The notes under the pieces: model-generated
Database searches by the model: none
What the model saw: only the letters and a program-made list of their open reading frames with translations
What the model was told of the DNA's origin: nothing
Part shown: piece by piece, positions 15,878 through 26,018 of the stretch
How positions within the stretch are numbered: position 1 is the stretch's first letter
Layout: each line of letters starts with the position of its first letter
Source: Streptomyces sp. HmicA12
GTDB lineage: Bacteria > Actinomycetota > Actinomycetes > Streptomycetales > Streptomycetaceae
DNA: 64,000 nucleotides
Direction of reading: 5' to 3'
Assembly: GCF_000373565.1 (NCBI RefSeq)
Contig: NZ_KB891803.1
Coordinates: 119,150 to 183,149, forward strand
Made by a program: the position numbers and the translations under genes

Positions 15878-17746
15878 ATGCGCCGTCCCCTCCTGCTGCT
15901 CGGCACCACCGCGGCCCTGGCCGCCCTGGCCCTCGCCCCGCAAGCCGTCGCCGCACCCCCCACAGCCGCCGCGGCGGCCGCCGACTGGAACACCGATCTG
16001 GCGGCCGCCGCGTACGCGGCCAACCCCGCCTCCGTCACCGCGTCCGGAAGCGAGAACGCCGGCACCGCACCCGGCGCCGCCGTCGACGCAAACGCCAACT
16101 CCCGCTGGTCCAGCGACTTCTCGGACACCGCGTGGCTGCGCGTCGACCTCGGAGCGACGTTACGCATCGACCGCGTCACCCTCGACTGGGAGGCCGCCTA
16201 CGGCAAGAGATATGTCCTCGAAGTCTCCAAGAACGGCACCGACTGGGAACCCTTCTACACGGAGGACTCCGGCACCGGTGGCAGCGTCACCGCCCACACC
16301 CATCCGCAGGAGGTGACCGGCCGCTACGTCCGGCTCCGCGGCATCGAACGCGCCACCCCGTACGGCTACTCGCTGTATTCCTTCAAGGTCTACGGCGGCG
16401 CTCCCGCCCCCGCCTCCACCACCCGAAGCAACCTGGCCCTGCACCATCCCGCGTACAGCAATGTGTACCAACACGCCGGGAACTCACCGGCGTTCGTGAC
16501 CGACGGTGGCTGGCCCGCCGACCTGAAAGCCGACCAGACCCGCTGGTCCAGCGACTGGAACGCGAACCGCTGGGTCTCCGTCGACCTCGGCGCGGTCTCC
16601 ACCGTCAGCAGCGTCGACCTGTACTGGGAGGCCGCGTACGCCGTCGACTACGAAGTCCAGGTCTCCGACGACAACAAGTCCTGGCGCACGGTGTACCGCC
16701 CGAGCGCCGCCGAGATCGCGGCCCGCCGTGCCGACGTCAAGTCCCCGGGGGACGCGACCGGACGCCACGACACCGTCCAGTTGCCCACCCCGGCCACCGG
16801 GCGCTACGTCCGCATGCTCGGCAAGGAACGCCGATCGTTCTACAATCCGGCCCCGGCCACCGCCCAATTCGGCTACTCCCTCTACGAGTTCCAGGTCTGG
16901 GGCACGGGAGGCAGCGCGGCGGCCGCGTACCCGAAACTGCCCGGCGAGCAGTCGGGGACGTACCGCACGACGTTCTTCGACGACTTCACCGGCGCCGCTC
17001 TCGACCGCTCCAAGTGGCGCGTCGTCAGGACCGGTACGGAGATGGGCCCGGTCAACGGCGAGTCCCAGGCCTACGTCGACTCCATCGACAACATCCGCAC
17101 GCAGAACGGCAATCTGGTCCTCGCCGCGAAGTACTGCAAGGGCTGCACACAGGCGGGCGGCACCTACGACTTCACCTCGGGCCGCATCGACACGAACACC
17201 AAGTTCGACTTCACGTACGGCAAGGTGAGCGCCCGCATGAAGCTGCCGGTCGGTGACGGTTTCTGGCCCGCCTTCTGGATGCTGGGCAGCAACGTCGACG
17301 ACCCGTCGGTGTCCTGGCCGGCCTCCGGCGAGACCGACATCATGGAGAACATCGGCTACGGCGACTGGACCAGCTCGGCGCTGCACGGCCCCGGCTACTC
17401 CGCCGACGGCAACATCGGCGCGCTCCAGCACTATCCCGACGGCGGGCGCGCCGACCAGTGGCACACCTACGCCGTCGAATGGACGCCGACGGGGATGCGC
17501 TTCACCGTCGACGACAAGCTGGTGCAGTACACCTCGCGCAGCAAGCTGGAGTCCACGCGCGGGCAATGGGTCTTCGACCACAACCAGTACGTGATCCTGA
17601 ACCTCGCTCTCGGCGGCGCGTACCCGGCCGGCTGGAACAAGGTCTCCCAGCCGTACTGGGGTCTGCCGCAGTCCAGTGTCGACGCGATCGCGCGGGGCGG
17701 CGTCCAGACGGAGGTGGACTGGGTGCGGGTGGAACAGAAGGGCTGA
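15878..17746 (+). CDS. Secreted GH16 beta-glucanase with two F5/8-type (CBM32-like) domains
   Basis: A 622-residue exported enzyme. After a signal peptide (about 1-35) come two discoidin/F5-8 type C domains, about 45-172 and 185-345, each with a WSSD element, the VDLG strand and the closing GYSLYxF motif. The GH16 catalytic domain (about 355-622) carries Glu485-x-Asp487-x-Met489-Glu490 in GETDIMEN. The motif variant and domain set fit endo-beta-1,3-glucanases. Codon 95 is TTA, the rare leucine codon read only by bldA tRNA in Streptomyces, so translation is probably tied to development. Expression is likely repressed through the operator at 15812. It is divergent from the GH55 gene, and the two would act together on beta-1,3-glucan. 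Confidence 0.9.
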   Translation: MRRPLLLLGTTAALAALALAPQAVAAPPTAAAAAADWNTDLAAAAYAANPASVTASGSENAGTAPGAAVDANANSRWSSDFSDTAWLRVDLGATLRIDRVTLDWEAAYGKRYVLEVSKNGTDWEPFYTEDSGTGGSVTAHTHPQEVTGRYVRLRGIERATPYGYSLYSFKVYGGAPAPASTTRSNLALHHPAYSNVYQHAGNSPAFVTDGGWPADLKADQTRWSSDWNANRWVSVDLGAVSTVSSVDLYWEAAYAVDYEVQVSDDNKSWRTVYRPSAAEIAARRADVKSPGDATGRHDTVQLPTPATGRYVRMLGKERRSFYNPAPATAQFGYSLYEFQVWGTGGSAAAAYPKLPGEQSGTYRTTFFDDFTGAALDRSKWRVVRTGTEMGPVNGESQAYVDSIDNIRTQNGNLVLAAKYCKGCTQAGGTYDFTSGRIDTNTKFDFTYGKVSARMKLPVGDGFWPAFWMLGSNVDDPSVSWPASGETDIMENIGYGDWTSSALHGPGYSADGNIGALQHYPDGGRADQWHTYAVEWTPTGMRFTVDDKLVQYTSRSKLESTRGQWVFDHNQYVILNLALGGAYPAGWNKVSQPYWGLPQSSVDAIARGGVQTEVDWVRVEQKG

Positions 17747-17796
17747 GGCGCCGGGGGCAGCTCTGCCGCAAGGGAGGCCGCGCGAGGAACATGCCT

Positions 17797-18357
17797 TCAG
17801 GCCGCGTAGCTGCCCCGGCCGGTGACTTCCGCGTGCAGCACCTCTTCGGCGCGGGTCGCCGAGGGCTGCCACTGGGTCGTCACCGGCTCCCACACCTCGA
17901 GCCCGGCCGGCGCGCCGAGCGTCAGCGCCTGGAAGGCGCGGCCGTCCTGGTCGGGCGAGGCCGCGACCCGCACGGACGTCACGACGCGCGCCTGCTCGGC
18001 GGCGTCGTCGGAGTCGGACAGCGAGCGGACCGCCGCGTACACGGTGTCGTGCGCGCCCAGCGTCCGGCCGCCGTGCGGGACCGCGGGCACCGGCAGCGCG
18101 GCCCCGTCCAGCTCGCCGTACGTCACGGTCGGGACCCGGTCGACGACACAGTCCTTCGCCGTGTCGTTGCGCACGCTCAGCATCAGCACCCCGTCGGTCG
18201 CGTCGGACGGTTCGGCCCGCACCGTCAGGTCTAGCTCGGCGCAGCGCGGCAGGGCGGCAGGAGTGGCGGCCGGGGCGCCGGCGAACGCGACCGGAGCGAC
18301 CCCGGCGGTCAGTGCGAGGGCGGCCGCCGCTGCGGCGGTGACGTGGCGTACACCCAT
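17797..18357 (-). CDS. Secreted DUF4232-type protein
   Basis: A 186-residue exported protein. The signal peptide spans about residues 1-27 (AAAAAALALTAGVAPVAFA). The mature part has LPRCAELDLTVRAEP, VLMLSVRNDTAKDCVV and VVTSVRVAASPDQ, a beta-sandwich pattern with two cysteines typical of streptomycete DUF4232 proteins. The ATG at 18357 follows GAGGAG; a longer frame upstream lacks a ribosome site. It converges with the GH16 gene. No enzymatic motif is seen and function is unknown. Confidence 0.7.
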   Translation of the reverse strand: MGVRHVTAAAAAALALTAGVAPVAFAGAPAATPAALPRCAELDLTVRAEPSDATDGVLMLSVRNDTAKDCVVDRVPTVTYGELDGAALPVPAVPHGGRTLGAHDTVYAAVRSLSDSDDAAEQARVVTSVRVAASPDQDGRAFQALTLGAPAGLEVWEPVTTQWQPSATRAEEVLHAEVTGRGSYAA

Positions 18358-18485
18358 CGAATACTCCTCAGACCCCTCAGCATCCCGGGGCACCCGGGAC
18401 TATGTCGCAATACGGACATTCGAGGCTATCGTGCGCGTCCGGGTCCGCGCATGCCCGCGACCCCGGGGGTGCAGTGACCGCAAGT

Positions 18486-18500
18486 TTGCACGGTGTGCAA
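18486..18500. promoter_or_regulatory. Operator of the TetR gene
   Basis: TTGCAC-GGT-GTGCAA is a perfect inverted repeat (6-3-6) ending twelve bases before the TetR start codon. Its position is typical of autoregulatory TetR sites; the MFS gene downstream would then be controlled from the same promoter. Inferred. Confidence 0.6.
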
Positions 18501-18511
18501 GAATCCCGGAC

Positions 18512-19150
18512 GTGACCACCTCCGACCAGCAGCAGGGCGCTCCCGCCGAGGGCCTGCGCGCACGCCGACGCCGCGAGACGCGCGCCGAGCTGCACGCCAC
18601 GACGCTGCGCCTCGCCCGCGAGCTCGGCTTCGCGCGCGTGACGGTGGAGATGATCAGCAAGGAGGCCGGGGTCTCGCCCCGTACCTTCTTCAACTACTTC
18701 CCCAGCAAGGAAGCCGCGCTGTTCGCGCTGCCCGGCACCTTGCCGCCCGCCCTCGCCGACCGCTTCGTCGAGGGGGAGGGGCAGGACACCGACGCCGTTC
18801 TGCGCGACCTCGGGGACGTCCTCGCCGACCATCTCCAGGAGGCTGCCCCGGCGCCCCAGGAGCTGGAGGACACCCTGCGCATCGCCGAAGGTGTGCCGTC
18901 CGTGCTCGCCACCTTCCTCGCACACCTCGAGGCGGTCGAGCGGGACCTCGCCGACACCGTCGCGCGCCGCACCGGCACCCCGGCCGACGGCCCGGAGGCC
19001 GACCTCATCGCCGGGATCGCCATGGCGACCATGCGCAGCGGCCTGAAGCGGTGGTCCGCGCTGAGCGACCACCGTGACGGCCCCGCCGCCCACGTGCGCG
19101 AATCCTTCGCCGCGCTGCGCGCCCTGCTCGGGCAGGGCCCCGTGAAGTAG
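18512..19150 (+). CDS. TetR-family repressor
   Basis: A 212-residue TetR regulator starting at GTG 18512. The N-terminal helix-turn-helix is seen in TLRLARELGFARVTVEMISKEAGVSPRTFFNYFPSKEAALFAL (about residues 30-70). The C-terminal ligand domain is short and helical. It lies 163 bases before a DHA2-type drug exporter gene on the same strand, the usual arrangement for a repressor that is lifted by the exporter's substrate. A perfect palindrome overlaps the region just upstream of the start. The cognate ligand is unknown. Confidence 0.9.
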   Translation: MTTSDQQQGAPAEGLRARRRRETRAELHATTLRLARELGFARVTVEMISKEAGVSPRTFFNYFPSKEAALFALPGTLPPALADRFVEGEGQDTDAVLRDLGDVLADHLQEAAPAPQELEDTLRIAEGVPSVLATFLAHLEAVERDLADTVARRTGTPADGPEADLIAGIAMATMRSGLKRWSALSDHRDGPAAHVRESFAALRALLGQGPVK

Positions 19151-19280
19151 GCGCCCTCCCGTGTGACCGACCTCCCCCGCCGCGGTCACCCACGCACCTC
19201 TCCCCGAACCCCGCAGCACCCGCAGGACCCGTACGCGGCAACCGCTCTCCCTACCGCCGCGCGGGCGCAGCCAGACCTGA

Positions 19281-20930
<1,650 letters not shown>

Positions 20931-20947
20931 CCCACCCCCGGCCCGTC

Positions 20948-20980
20948 GTGCCCCTCGCCGCTCCGTGCGGCGAGGGGCAC
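20948..20980 (+). terminator. Rho-independent-type hairpin after the MFS gene
   Basis: A perfect 14-base stem (GTGCCCCTCGCCGC with its complement) encloses a five-base loop TCCGT. It sits between convergent genes and can serve both; no T-tract follows, as is common in streptomycetes. Confidence 0.8.
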
Positions 20981-20987
20981 GCGTGCG

Positions 20988-21455
20988 TCAGTCCGCGACC
21001 AGCCACGTCCCGTCGCGCATCAGGTCCCGCTCCGCGAGCTCGTTCACCTCGCGCCACGCCTGGACGCGGACGGGACGGACCCGGAAGTACAGGTAGGGCG
21101 CCGTGCTCTCGCGCGGATCGAAACCGGTCTTCCCGGCGAACGCGTCGCCCAGTTCGGCCGACAGCTCACCGTCCGCGAGCACCTCCGCCGCGCCCTCGAT
21201 GTGCACGACGTCCCGCGTCTCGCCGAGCCCCAGATGCACCTTGCCGGTCGCCACGAGATTGCGCGCCACCGGGTTCGTCGCCCGCGTCGAGACGAGCAGC
21301 ACGCCGTCGTGCCACAGGAACGACAGCGGCATCATGTACGGGCTCCCGCCGTCCGGATCGGCCGTCGCGACCCACACGTCGACGTCCCGCTCCAGCCGGG
21401 CGAGAGTGTCCTGCTTGCGCTGCTTCGCCGAACGGGCGGGCGCGACCTCGGTCAT
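20988..21455 (-). CDS. PPOX-class F420/FMN-dependent oxidoreductase
   Basis: A 155-residue split-barrel flavin/deazaflavin protein of the pyridoxamine-5-phosphate oxidase-like superfamily. Typical features are VDVWVATADPDGGSPYMMPLSFLWHDGVLLVSTRATNPVARNL-type strands near the N-terminus, KVHLGLGETRDVVHIEGAAEVL in the middle and a C-terminal YLYFRVRPVRVQAW. The ATG overlaps the upstream acetyltransferase stop as ATGA, so the two are translationally coupled. Substrate is unknown; relatives act on F420 or bilin-type compounds. Confidence 0.82.
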   Translation of the reverse strand: MTEVAPARSAKQRKQDTLARLERDVDVWVATADPDGGSPYMMPLSFLWHDGVLLVSTRATNPVARNLVATGKVHLGLGETRDVVHIEGAAEVLADGELSAELGDAFAGKTGFDPRESTAPYLYFRVRPVRVQAWREVNELAERDLMRDGTWLVAD

Positions 21456-22024
21456 GACGTCTCCTCGGGATCCTTTGTGTCCACGGCTTCTTTCGGGGCC
21501 GACCCACGCGCGACGGGCGCCGCGTAACACCGCACGGACACCCACCGGTCCGGCCCCCACTCCTGTTGACCGGTGCCGAGGAACACCCATCCGAGCCGCT
21601 CGTACAGGCCGATGGCCGCCGTGTCGGTGTCGACGACGTCGAGAACGGCCCGCTCGCCGTGCGCGCGGGCATGCTCGGTGGACCGTGCCAGGAGCAGAGC
21701 GCCGATGCGGTGGCCACGCGCGACAGGGTCGACGAACAGCCGGCTGACGACACCGACCTGCGTGCCGGGCACCAGCAGCCCGGGAGCGATGTCGCCCCCG
21801 TCGGGCCGGACCAGCGCGATGTGCCCGACGACCCGCTCGTCCCACCGCGCGACCCACGCCGTTCCGTACGTGTCCCCGCCGAGCCAACCCGGGGGATCGG
21901 CGGGCCAGTCGGTGGGGTAGCCGTCCTCGCGGTGCACGGCGCGCAGCACGGAGACGCACGCCGGGAGGTCGGTGCGGTGGCGCTCGCGGACCAGCGGGCC
22001 GTGCGCCGAACCTCGGATCTGCAT
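21452..22024 (-). CDS. GNAT-family N-acetyltransferase
   Basis: A 190-residue acetyltransferase. The acetyl-CoA binding region is VSRLFVDPVARGHRIGALLL (about residues 90-110, containing the R/Q-x-x-G-x-G/A-like segment) followed by AVLDVVDTDTAAIGLYERLGWVFLG. It is the first gene of a two-gene unit with the PPOX-type oxidoreductase, joined by a four-base ATGA overlap. The acceptor is unknown. Confidence 0.85.
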   Translation of the reverse strand: MQIRGSAHGPLVRERHRTDLPACVSVLRAVHREDGYPTDWPADPPGWLGGDTYGTAWVARWDERVVGHIALVRPDGGDIAPGLLVPGTQVGVVSRLFVDPVARGHRIGALLLARSTEHARAHGERAVLDVVDTDTAAIGLYERLGWVFLGTGQQEWGPDRWVSVRCYAAPVARGSAPKEAVDTKDPEETS

Positions 22025-22102
22025 GGGCTCATCAGATCACGTCCGCCCCTCGCCGGTCACCGGCCGGGCGGCGGACCTGGGCCGTCGCGTATCCTCCGGG
22101 CC

Positions 22103-22684
22103 GTGCGGAAGCTGACCGACCGACTCGACGTGGCCCCGAGCGCCACGGCCCCTGCGCTTGTCCTGCGCCGCTGGAACCTCGCGGACGCCGCCGAACTGAT
22201 CGCGGTGGCCCGGGACGCGGCGCTGCGCCGGTGGGCCCCTGTGCCGGTGGACGACGAGGCGAGCGCCCGGCGGTGGATCCGGGCGCAGGAGCGTGGCTGG
22301 GAGACGGGGGAGCGGCTCGCGTTCGCGGTCACGGAGCCCCGAGTCGGCGACGGGGCAGGGCTGTTGGCCGGCTACGTCGTGCTGAAGCGGGCCGTGCCGG
22401 ACGCGCCGTCCGCCGAGGTCGGCTACTGGACGGCGGCGCACGCGCGGGGTCGCGCGGTGGCCCCCAGGGCACTGGACGCGCTGACCCGCTGGGCGTTCGA
22501 CGCCTTCGCCGGGGAAGGGCTTCGACGGCTGGAACTCTTCCACAGCGCGAGCAACGAAGCCTCCTGTCGGGTCGCGCAGAAGAGTGGCTTCGCGTGGGCC
22601 CGGGATGTGCCCCCGCTGCCACCGGAGTTCCCCGAGCACGGGCACCTGCACGTACACCCGAGGGGCCCTGCGGCGTCCCGCTGA
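22103..22684 (+). CDS. GNAT-family N-acetyltransferase (RimJ/RimL-type)
   Basis: A 193-residue acetyltransferase of the RimJ/RimL subgroup, which includes ribosomal-protein and antibiotic acetylases. Seen are LVLRRWNLADAAELIAVARD, SAEVGYWTAAHARGRAVAPRALDALTRWAF-type acetyl-CoA loop and LELFHSASNEASCRVAQKSGF. The GTG at 22103 is inferred from family length; no strong ribosome site precedes it, so the start is uncertain. It is divergent from the other GNAT gene, to which it is not closely similar. Confidence 0.83.
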   Translation: MRKLTDRLDVAPSATAPALVLRRWNLADAAELIAVARDAALRRWAPVPVDDEASARRWIRAQERGWETGERLAFAVTEPRVGDGAGLLAGYVVLKRAVPDAPSAEVGYWTAAHARGRAVAPRALDALTRWAFDAFAGEGLRRLELFHSASNEASCRVAQKSGFAWARDVPPLPPEFPEHGHLHVHPRGPAASR

Positions 22685-22714
22685 GGCCCGGCGGTTCAGT
22701 CGGCGCACGTACGC

Positions 22715-22730
22715 GGGAGAGCGCTCTCTC
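22715..22730. promoter_or_regulatory. LacI-type operator, site 3 (upstream DUF1996 site)
   Basis: GGGAGAGCGCTCTCTC contains the perfect palindrome GAGAGCGCTCTC and lies about 175 bases upstream of site 4. Two sites before one gene suggest cooperative binding or DNA looping, as with other LacI proteins. Inferred. Confidence 0.68.
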
Positions 22731-22850
22731 GACAATTTCTCAGCAACCCGAGATGCGCCCTTCCGGCGCGGCACAGGGCTGACCTGCGGCGGCAACTCCG
22801 TTACGCATGAGCTGATTTGGCGCACCGTTTAACAAGACGTTCACCGAGTC

Positions 22851-22880
22851 TTGACGGGCTCGCGTCATGGCCGCAACACT
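22851..22880 (+). promoter_or_regulatory. Probable promoter of the DUF1996 gene
   Basis: TTGACG at 22851 is followed after 17-18 bases by CAACACT, a weak -10 element. The predicted start lies about ten bases before the centre of operator site 4, matching the geometry at the GH55 gene. Confidence 0.4.
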
Positions 22881-22890
22881 GCGGGACGTG

Positions 22891-22904
22891 GGAGAGCGCT
22901 CTCC
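22891..22904. promoter_or_regulatory. LacI-type operator, site 4 (DUF1996 gene)
   Basis: GGAGAGCGCTCTCC is a perfect 14-base palindrome, the best copy in the window. It lies between the probable promoter and the ribosome site of the DUF1996 gene. Confidence 0.72.
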
Positions 22905-22952
22905 GGCCTTTTCCCGCTACCCCCCAACAACCCTGCATCGCAGGAGGTCTCC

Positions 22953-24050
22953 ATGGCCCGAAGAGCAAGAACCCTCTCGGCGGCCTTGATATCCGGCGCC
23001 ATCGCCCTCACCACGCTCGGTGTGGGAGGCGTCGCCATGAGCGCCAACGCGGCACAGGAGCCGGCGAGCCCGCAGCAGAACACGGCCGCCGTCTCCCACA
23101 CGGGACACGTGATGGCGGCCTCGACCAAGGCGTCCGGCGACGATGCGGACGGCGACGGCTACATCCCGGCGAACCCGCCGGTCACCGGCGTCCAACCGTC
23201 CGACAAGGAGCCGCCGCACGCCTACTTCCACGAGTTCCAGGCGCACTGCACCGTCACGCACACCAGGCCCGACGACCCGATCGTCTACCCCGGGCAGGCG
23301 GGCAAGTCCCACGACCACACGTTCATGGGTAACAAGACGACCGACGCCAACAGCACGACCGCCTCGCTCGACAGCGGCTCGACGTCCTGTCTCGCCCCCG
23401 GTGACAAGTCCGGCTACTGGATGCCCACCATGCTCAACGGGGACAAGCCGGTGCTCCCGGTCGGCGAGCAGACGATCTACTACAAGGCCGGTGTCACCGA
23501 CTACACCAGCGTGCGGCCCTTCCCCAAGGGGCTGCGGTTCGTGGTCGGCAGCCCGATGCAGACCGCGCAGGAGTTCCGCAACCACCCCGGCTTCGTCGAG
23601 GGATGGGAGTGCGGGACGAGCTACTTCAACGTGGACTTCCCCAAGGACTGCCCCACGACGCCCGACACCCAGGTCAACATCCGCTTCCAGGCGCCCAGTT
23701 GCTGGGACGGCCAGTACCTGGACACACCGGACCACAAGAGCCACATGGCCTACCCGGTGGTGAAGGCCGGCACGAACAACAACGTCTGCCCCACCGACCA
23801 CCCGGTCGCGCTGCCGATGATCGAGTTCAAGATGGCCTTCCCGGTCAACGGTGATCTGTCGCAGCTCAGACTGGCCAGCGGACCCAGCTACTCGTTCCAC
23901 TACGACTTCTTCAACGCCTGGGACGACCGGACGCTGAAGGCGATGGTGGACCACTGTGTCGTCGGCGGTCTGCAGTGCGACCCGCGCGGCTACGACCAGA
24001 ACCACCCCGAGAAGGGCGCCGCGCTCAACGAGCACTACGAACTGCCCTGA
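22953..24050 (+). CDS. Secreted DUF1996 protein
   Basis: A 365-residue exported protein with a signal peptide of about 33 residues (LISGAIALTTLGVGGVAMSANA). The mature part is a DUF1996 domain, recognised by YFHEFQAHCTVTHTRPDDPIVYPGQAGKSHDHTFMGN near the start, SGYWMPTML, RFQAPSCWDGQYLDTPDHKSHMAYP and a terminal HCVVGGLQCD. Conserved histidines and cysteines suggest a metal- or polysaccharide-related site. The family is common in fungi, often with carbohydrate-binding WSC modules, and its reaction is not established. AGGAGG fixes the ATG at 22953. Two GAGCGCTC operators link it to the beta-glucan genes, so a glucan-related role is likely but inferred. Confidence 0.82.
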   Translation: MARRARTLSAALISGAIALTTLGVGGVAMSANAAQEPASPQQNTAAVSHTGHVMAASTKASGDDADGDGYIPANPPVTGVQPSDKEPPHAYFHEFQAHCTVTHTRPDDPIVYPGQAGKSHDHTFMGNKTTDANSTTASLDSGSTSCLAPGDKSGYWMPTMLNGDKPVLPVGEQTIYYKAGVTDYTSVRPFPKGLRFVVGSPMQTAQEFRNHPGFVEGWECGTSYFNVDFPKDCPTTPDTQVNIRFQAPSCWDGQYLDTPDHKSHMAYPVVKAGTNNNVCPTDHPVALPMIEFKMAFPVNGDLSQLRLASGPSYSFHYDFFNAWDDRTLKAMVDHCVVGGLQCDPRGYDQNHPEKGAALNEHYELP

Positions 24051-24093
24051 CCGCTGACGCGGTCGTCGCACGACCTCCCCGCAGGAACGGCCT

Positions 24094-24130
24094 CCCCGGG
24101 ACGGTCCGGCTCCCTCGGACCGTCCCGGGG
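24094..24130 (+). terminator. Hairpin terminator after the DUF1996 gene
   Basis: A perfect 15-base stem (CCCCGGGACGGTCCG with its complement) encloses the seven-base loop GCTCCCT, 43 bases after the stop codon. Confidence 0.82.
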
Positions 24131-24197
24131 AGCGCCGCACAGCGAGCCTTCGCGCCACCCCATCCCCCCGCACCCCCACCCCCGACGGAGAATCGAC

Positions 24198-25949
24198 ATG
24201 CCCAGACCTCAATCCACCGGACGCCGCCTCGCCGCACCCGTCACGGCCGGCGTCCTCGCGGCCTGCGCGCTCGCGCTGCCCGGCCAGCAGGCCCACGCCG
24301 CGGGCAGTGTGGTCAAGGTGACCGGCTCGCAGGGCCACTGGCAGTTGAGCGTCGACGGATCCCCGTACCAGGTGAAGGGCCTCACCTGGGGCCCCGCCGT
24401 CGCCGACGCCGACAAGTACATGCCGGACGTCAAGTCCATGGGCGTCAACACGATCCGCACCTGGGGCACCGACGCCAGCAGCAAGCCGCTGCTCGACTCG
24501 GCCGCGGCCAACGGCGTCAAGGTGATCGCCGGGTTCTGGCTGCAGCCCGGCGGCGGCCCCGGCAGCGGCGGCTGTGTCAACTACCTGACCGACACCACGT
24601 ACAAGAACAACATGCTCGCCGAGTTCCCCAAGTGGGTGGAGACCTACAAGGACCACCCCGGCGTCCTGATGTGGAACGTGGGCAACGAGTCGGTCCTCGG
24701 GCTCCAGAACTGCTACAGCGGCGACGAGTTGGAGAAGCAGCGGGACGCGTACACCACGTTCGTCAACGACGTCGCCAAGAAGATCCACGCCGTCGACCCG
24801 AACCACCCGGTCACCTCCACCGACGCCTGGGTGGGTGCCTGGCCCTACTACAAGAAGAACGCGCCCGACCTCGACCTGTACGCGGTCAACTCCTACAACG
24901 CGGTCTGTGACGTCAAGTCCGCGTGGGAGCAGGGTGGTTACACCAAGCCGTACATCGTGACCGAGACCGGCCCGGCCGGTGAGTGGGAGGTCCCGGACGA
25001 CGCCAACGGCGTGCCCGAGGAGCCGACCGACCAGGCCAAGGCCGCCGGTTACACCAAGGCGTGGCAGTGCATCACCGGGCACCAGGGCGTCGCGCTCGGC
25101 GCCACGATGTTCCACTACGGAACCGAGTACGACTTCGGCGGCATCTGGTTCAACCTGCTGCCCGCGGGCGAGAAGCGGCTGTCGTACTACGCCGTCAAGA
25201 AGGCGTACGGCGCGAGCACGTCCGGCGACAACACCCCGCCGGTGTTCTCCTCCATGAACATCGAGGGCGGCGCGTCGCAGGTGCCCGCGGGCCGCGACCT
25301 CACGATCGCCACGCAGGTCACGGATCCCGACGGGGACCACATCTCGTACGAGGTCCTCGCCAACAGCAATTACATCGACCAGGGCAAGCAGCTGACACCG
25401 CTGAAAGCCACCGACTTGGGCTCCGGACGGCTGAAGGTGACCGCGCCCGACAAGCCGGGCGTGTGGAAGATCTACGTCAAGGCCACCGACGGCAAGGGCA
25501 ACGTCGGCGTCGAGACCCGGTCCGTGCGCGTGGTGCCGCCGCCGGTCAGCGGCACGAACATCGCACAGGGCAAGACCGCCACCGCCTCCTCGCAGCAGAC
25601 CACCGACTACGGCGACTGCCCGTGCCTCGCGTCCGCCGCCGTCGACGGCAAGAACGACACCCGCTGGGCCAGCGACTGGAGCGACCCGCAGTGGGTCCAG
25701 GTCGACCTCGGCTCCGGCCAGTCCTTCAAGCACGTCCAGCTCAACTGGGAGACGTCGTACGCGAAGGCGTACACGATCCAGACCTCCGACGACGGCCAGA
25801 ACTGGCGGACCGTCCACGAGGTGACCGACGGCAACGGCGGCATCGACGACTTCGACGTCACCGGAACCGGCCGCTACGTACGGGTCAACGGCACCGCCCG
25901 CGGCACCGGTTACGGCTATTCGCTCTACGAGTTCGGCGTCTACAACTGA
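24198..25949 (+). CDS. Secreted TIM-barrel glycoside hydrolase with C-terminal F5/8 domain
   Basis: A 583-residue exported protein: signal peptide about 1-35, a (beta/alpha)8 barrel about 40-340, an immunoglobulin-like linker domain about 345-445, and an F5/8 type C (CBM32-like) domain about 450-583 with RWASDWSDPQWVQVDLG and GYSLYEFGVYN. The catalytic acid/base is probably Glu164 in WNVGNES and the nucleophile Glu256 in TETGPAGEW, the layout of clan GH-A (GH2/GH5-like) enzymes. The exact family is uncertain. Flanking hairpins suggest its own transcription unit. It lies between two genes of the putative beta-glucan set and its F5/8 module resembles those of the GH16 gene, so a beta-glucan or related polysaccharide substrate is inferred. 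Confidence 0.82.
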   Translation: MPRPQSTGRRLAAPVTAGVLAACALALPGQQAHAAGSVVKVTGSQGHWQLSVDGSPYQVKGLTWGPAVADADKYMPDVKSMGVNTIRTWGTDASSKPLLDSAAANGVKVIAGFWLQPGGGPGSGGCVNYLTDTTYKNNMLAEFPKWVETYKDHPGVLMWNVGNESVLGLQNCYSGDELEKQRDAYTTFVNDVAKKIHAVDPNHPVTSTDAWVGAWPYYKKNAPDLDLYAVNSYNAVCDVKSAWEQGGYTKPYIVTETGPAGEWEVPDDANGVPEEPTDQAKAAGYTKAWQCITGHQGVALGATMFHYGTEYDFGGIWFNLLPAGEKRLSYYAVKKAYGASTSGDNTPPVFSSMNIEGGASQVPAGRDLTIATQVTDPDGDHISYEVLANSNYIDQGKQLTPLKATDLGSGRLKVTAPDKPGVWKIYVKATDGKGNVGVETRSVRVVPPPVSGTNIAQGKTATASSQQTTDYGDCPCLASAAVDGKNDTRWASDWSDPQWVQVDLGSGQSFKHVQLNWETSYAKAYTIQTSDDGQNWRTVHEVTDGNGGIDDFDVTGTGRYVRVNGTARGTGYGYSLYEFGVYN

Positions 25950-25953
25950 TCGG

Positions 25954-25994
25954 ACCGGGCCCCTGCCGAGCGCCGTGCGCGGCAGGGGCCCGGT
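25954..25994 (+). terminator. Hairpin between the TIM-barrel hydrolase and GH3 genes
   Basis: A perfect 15-base stem (ACCGGGCCCCTGCCG with its complement) with an eleven-base loop starts five bases after the stop codon. It may only partly terminate, because the GH3 ribosome site follows 15-20 bases later with no obvious promoter between. Confidence 0.75.
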
Positions 25995-26018
25995 GCACGT
26001 CTCGGGGAGGGGACCCAC

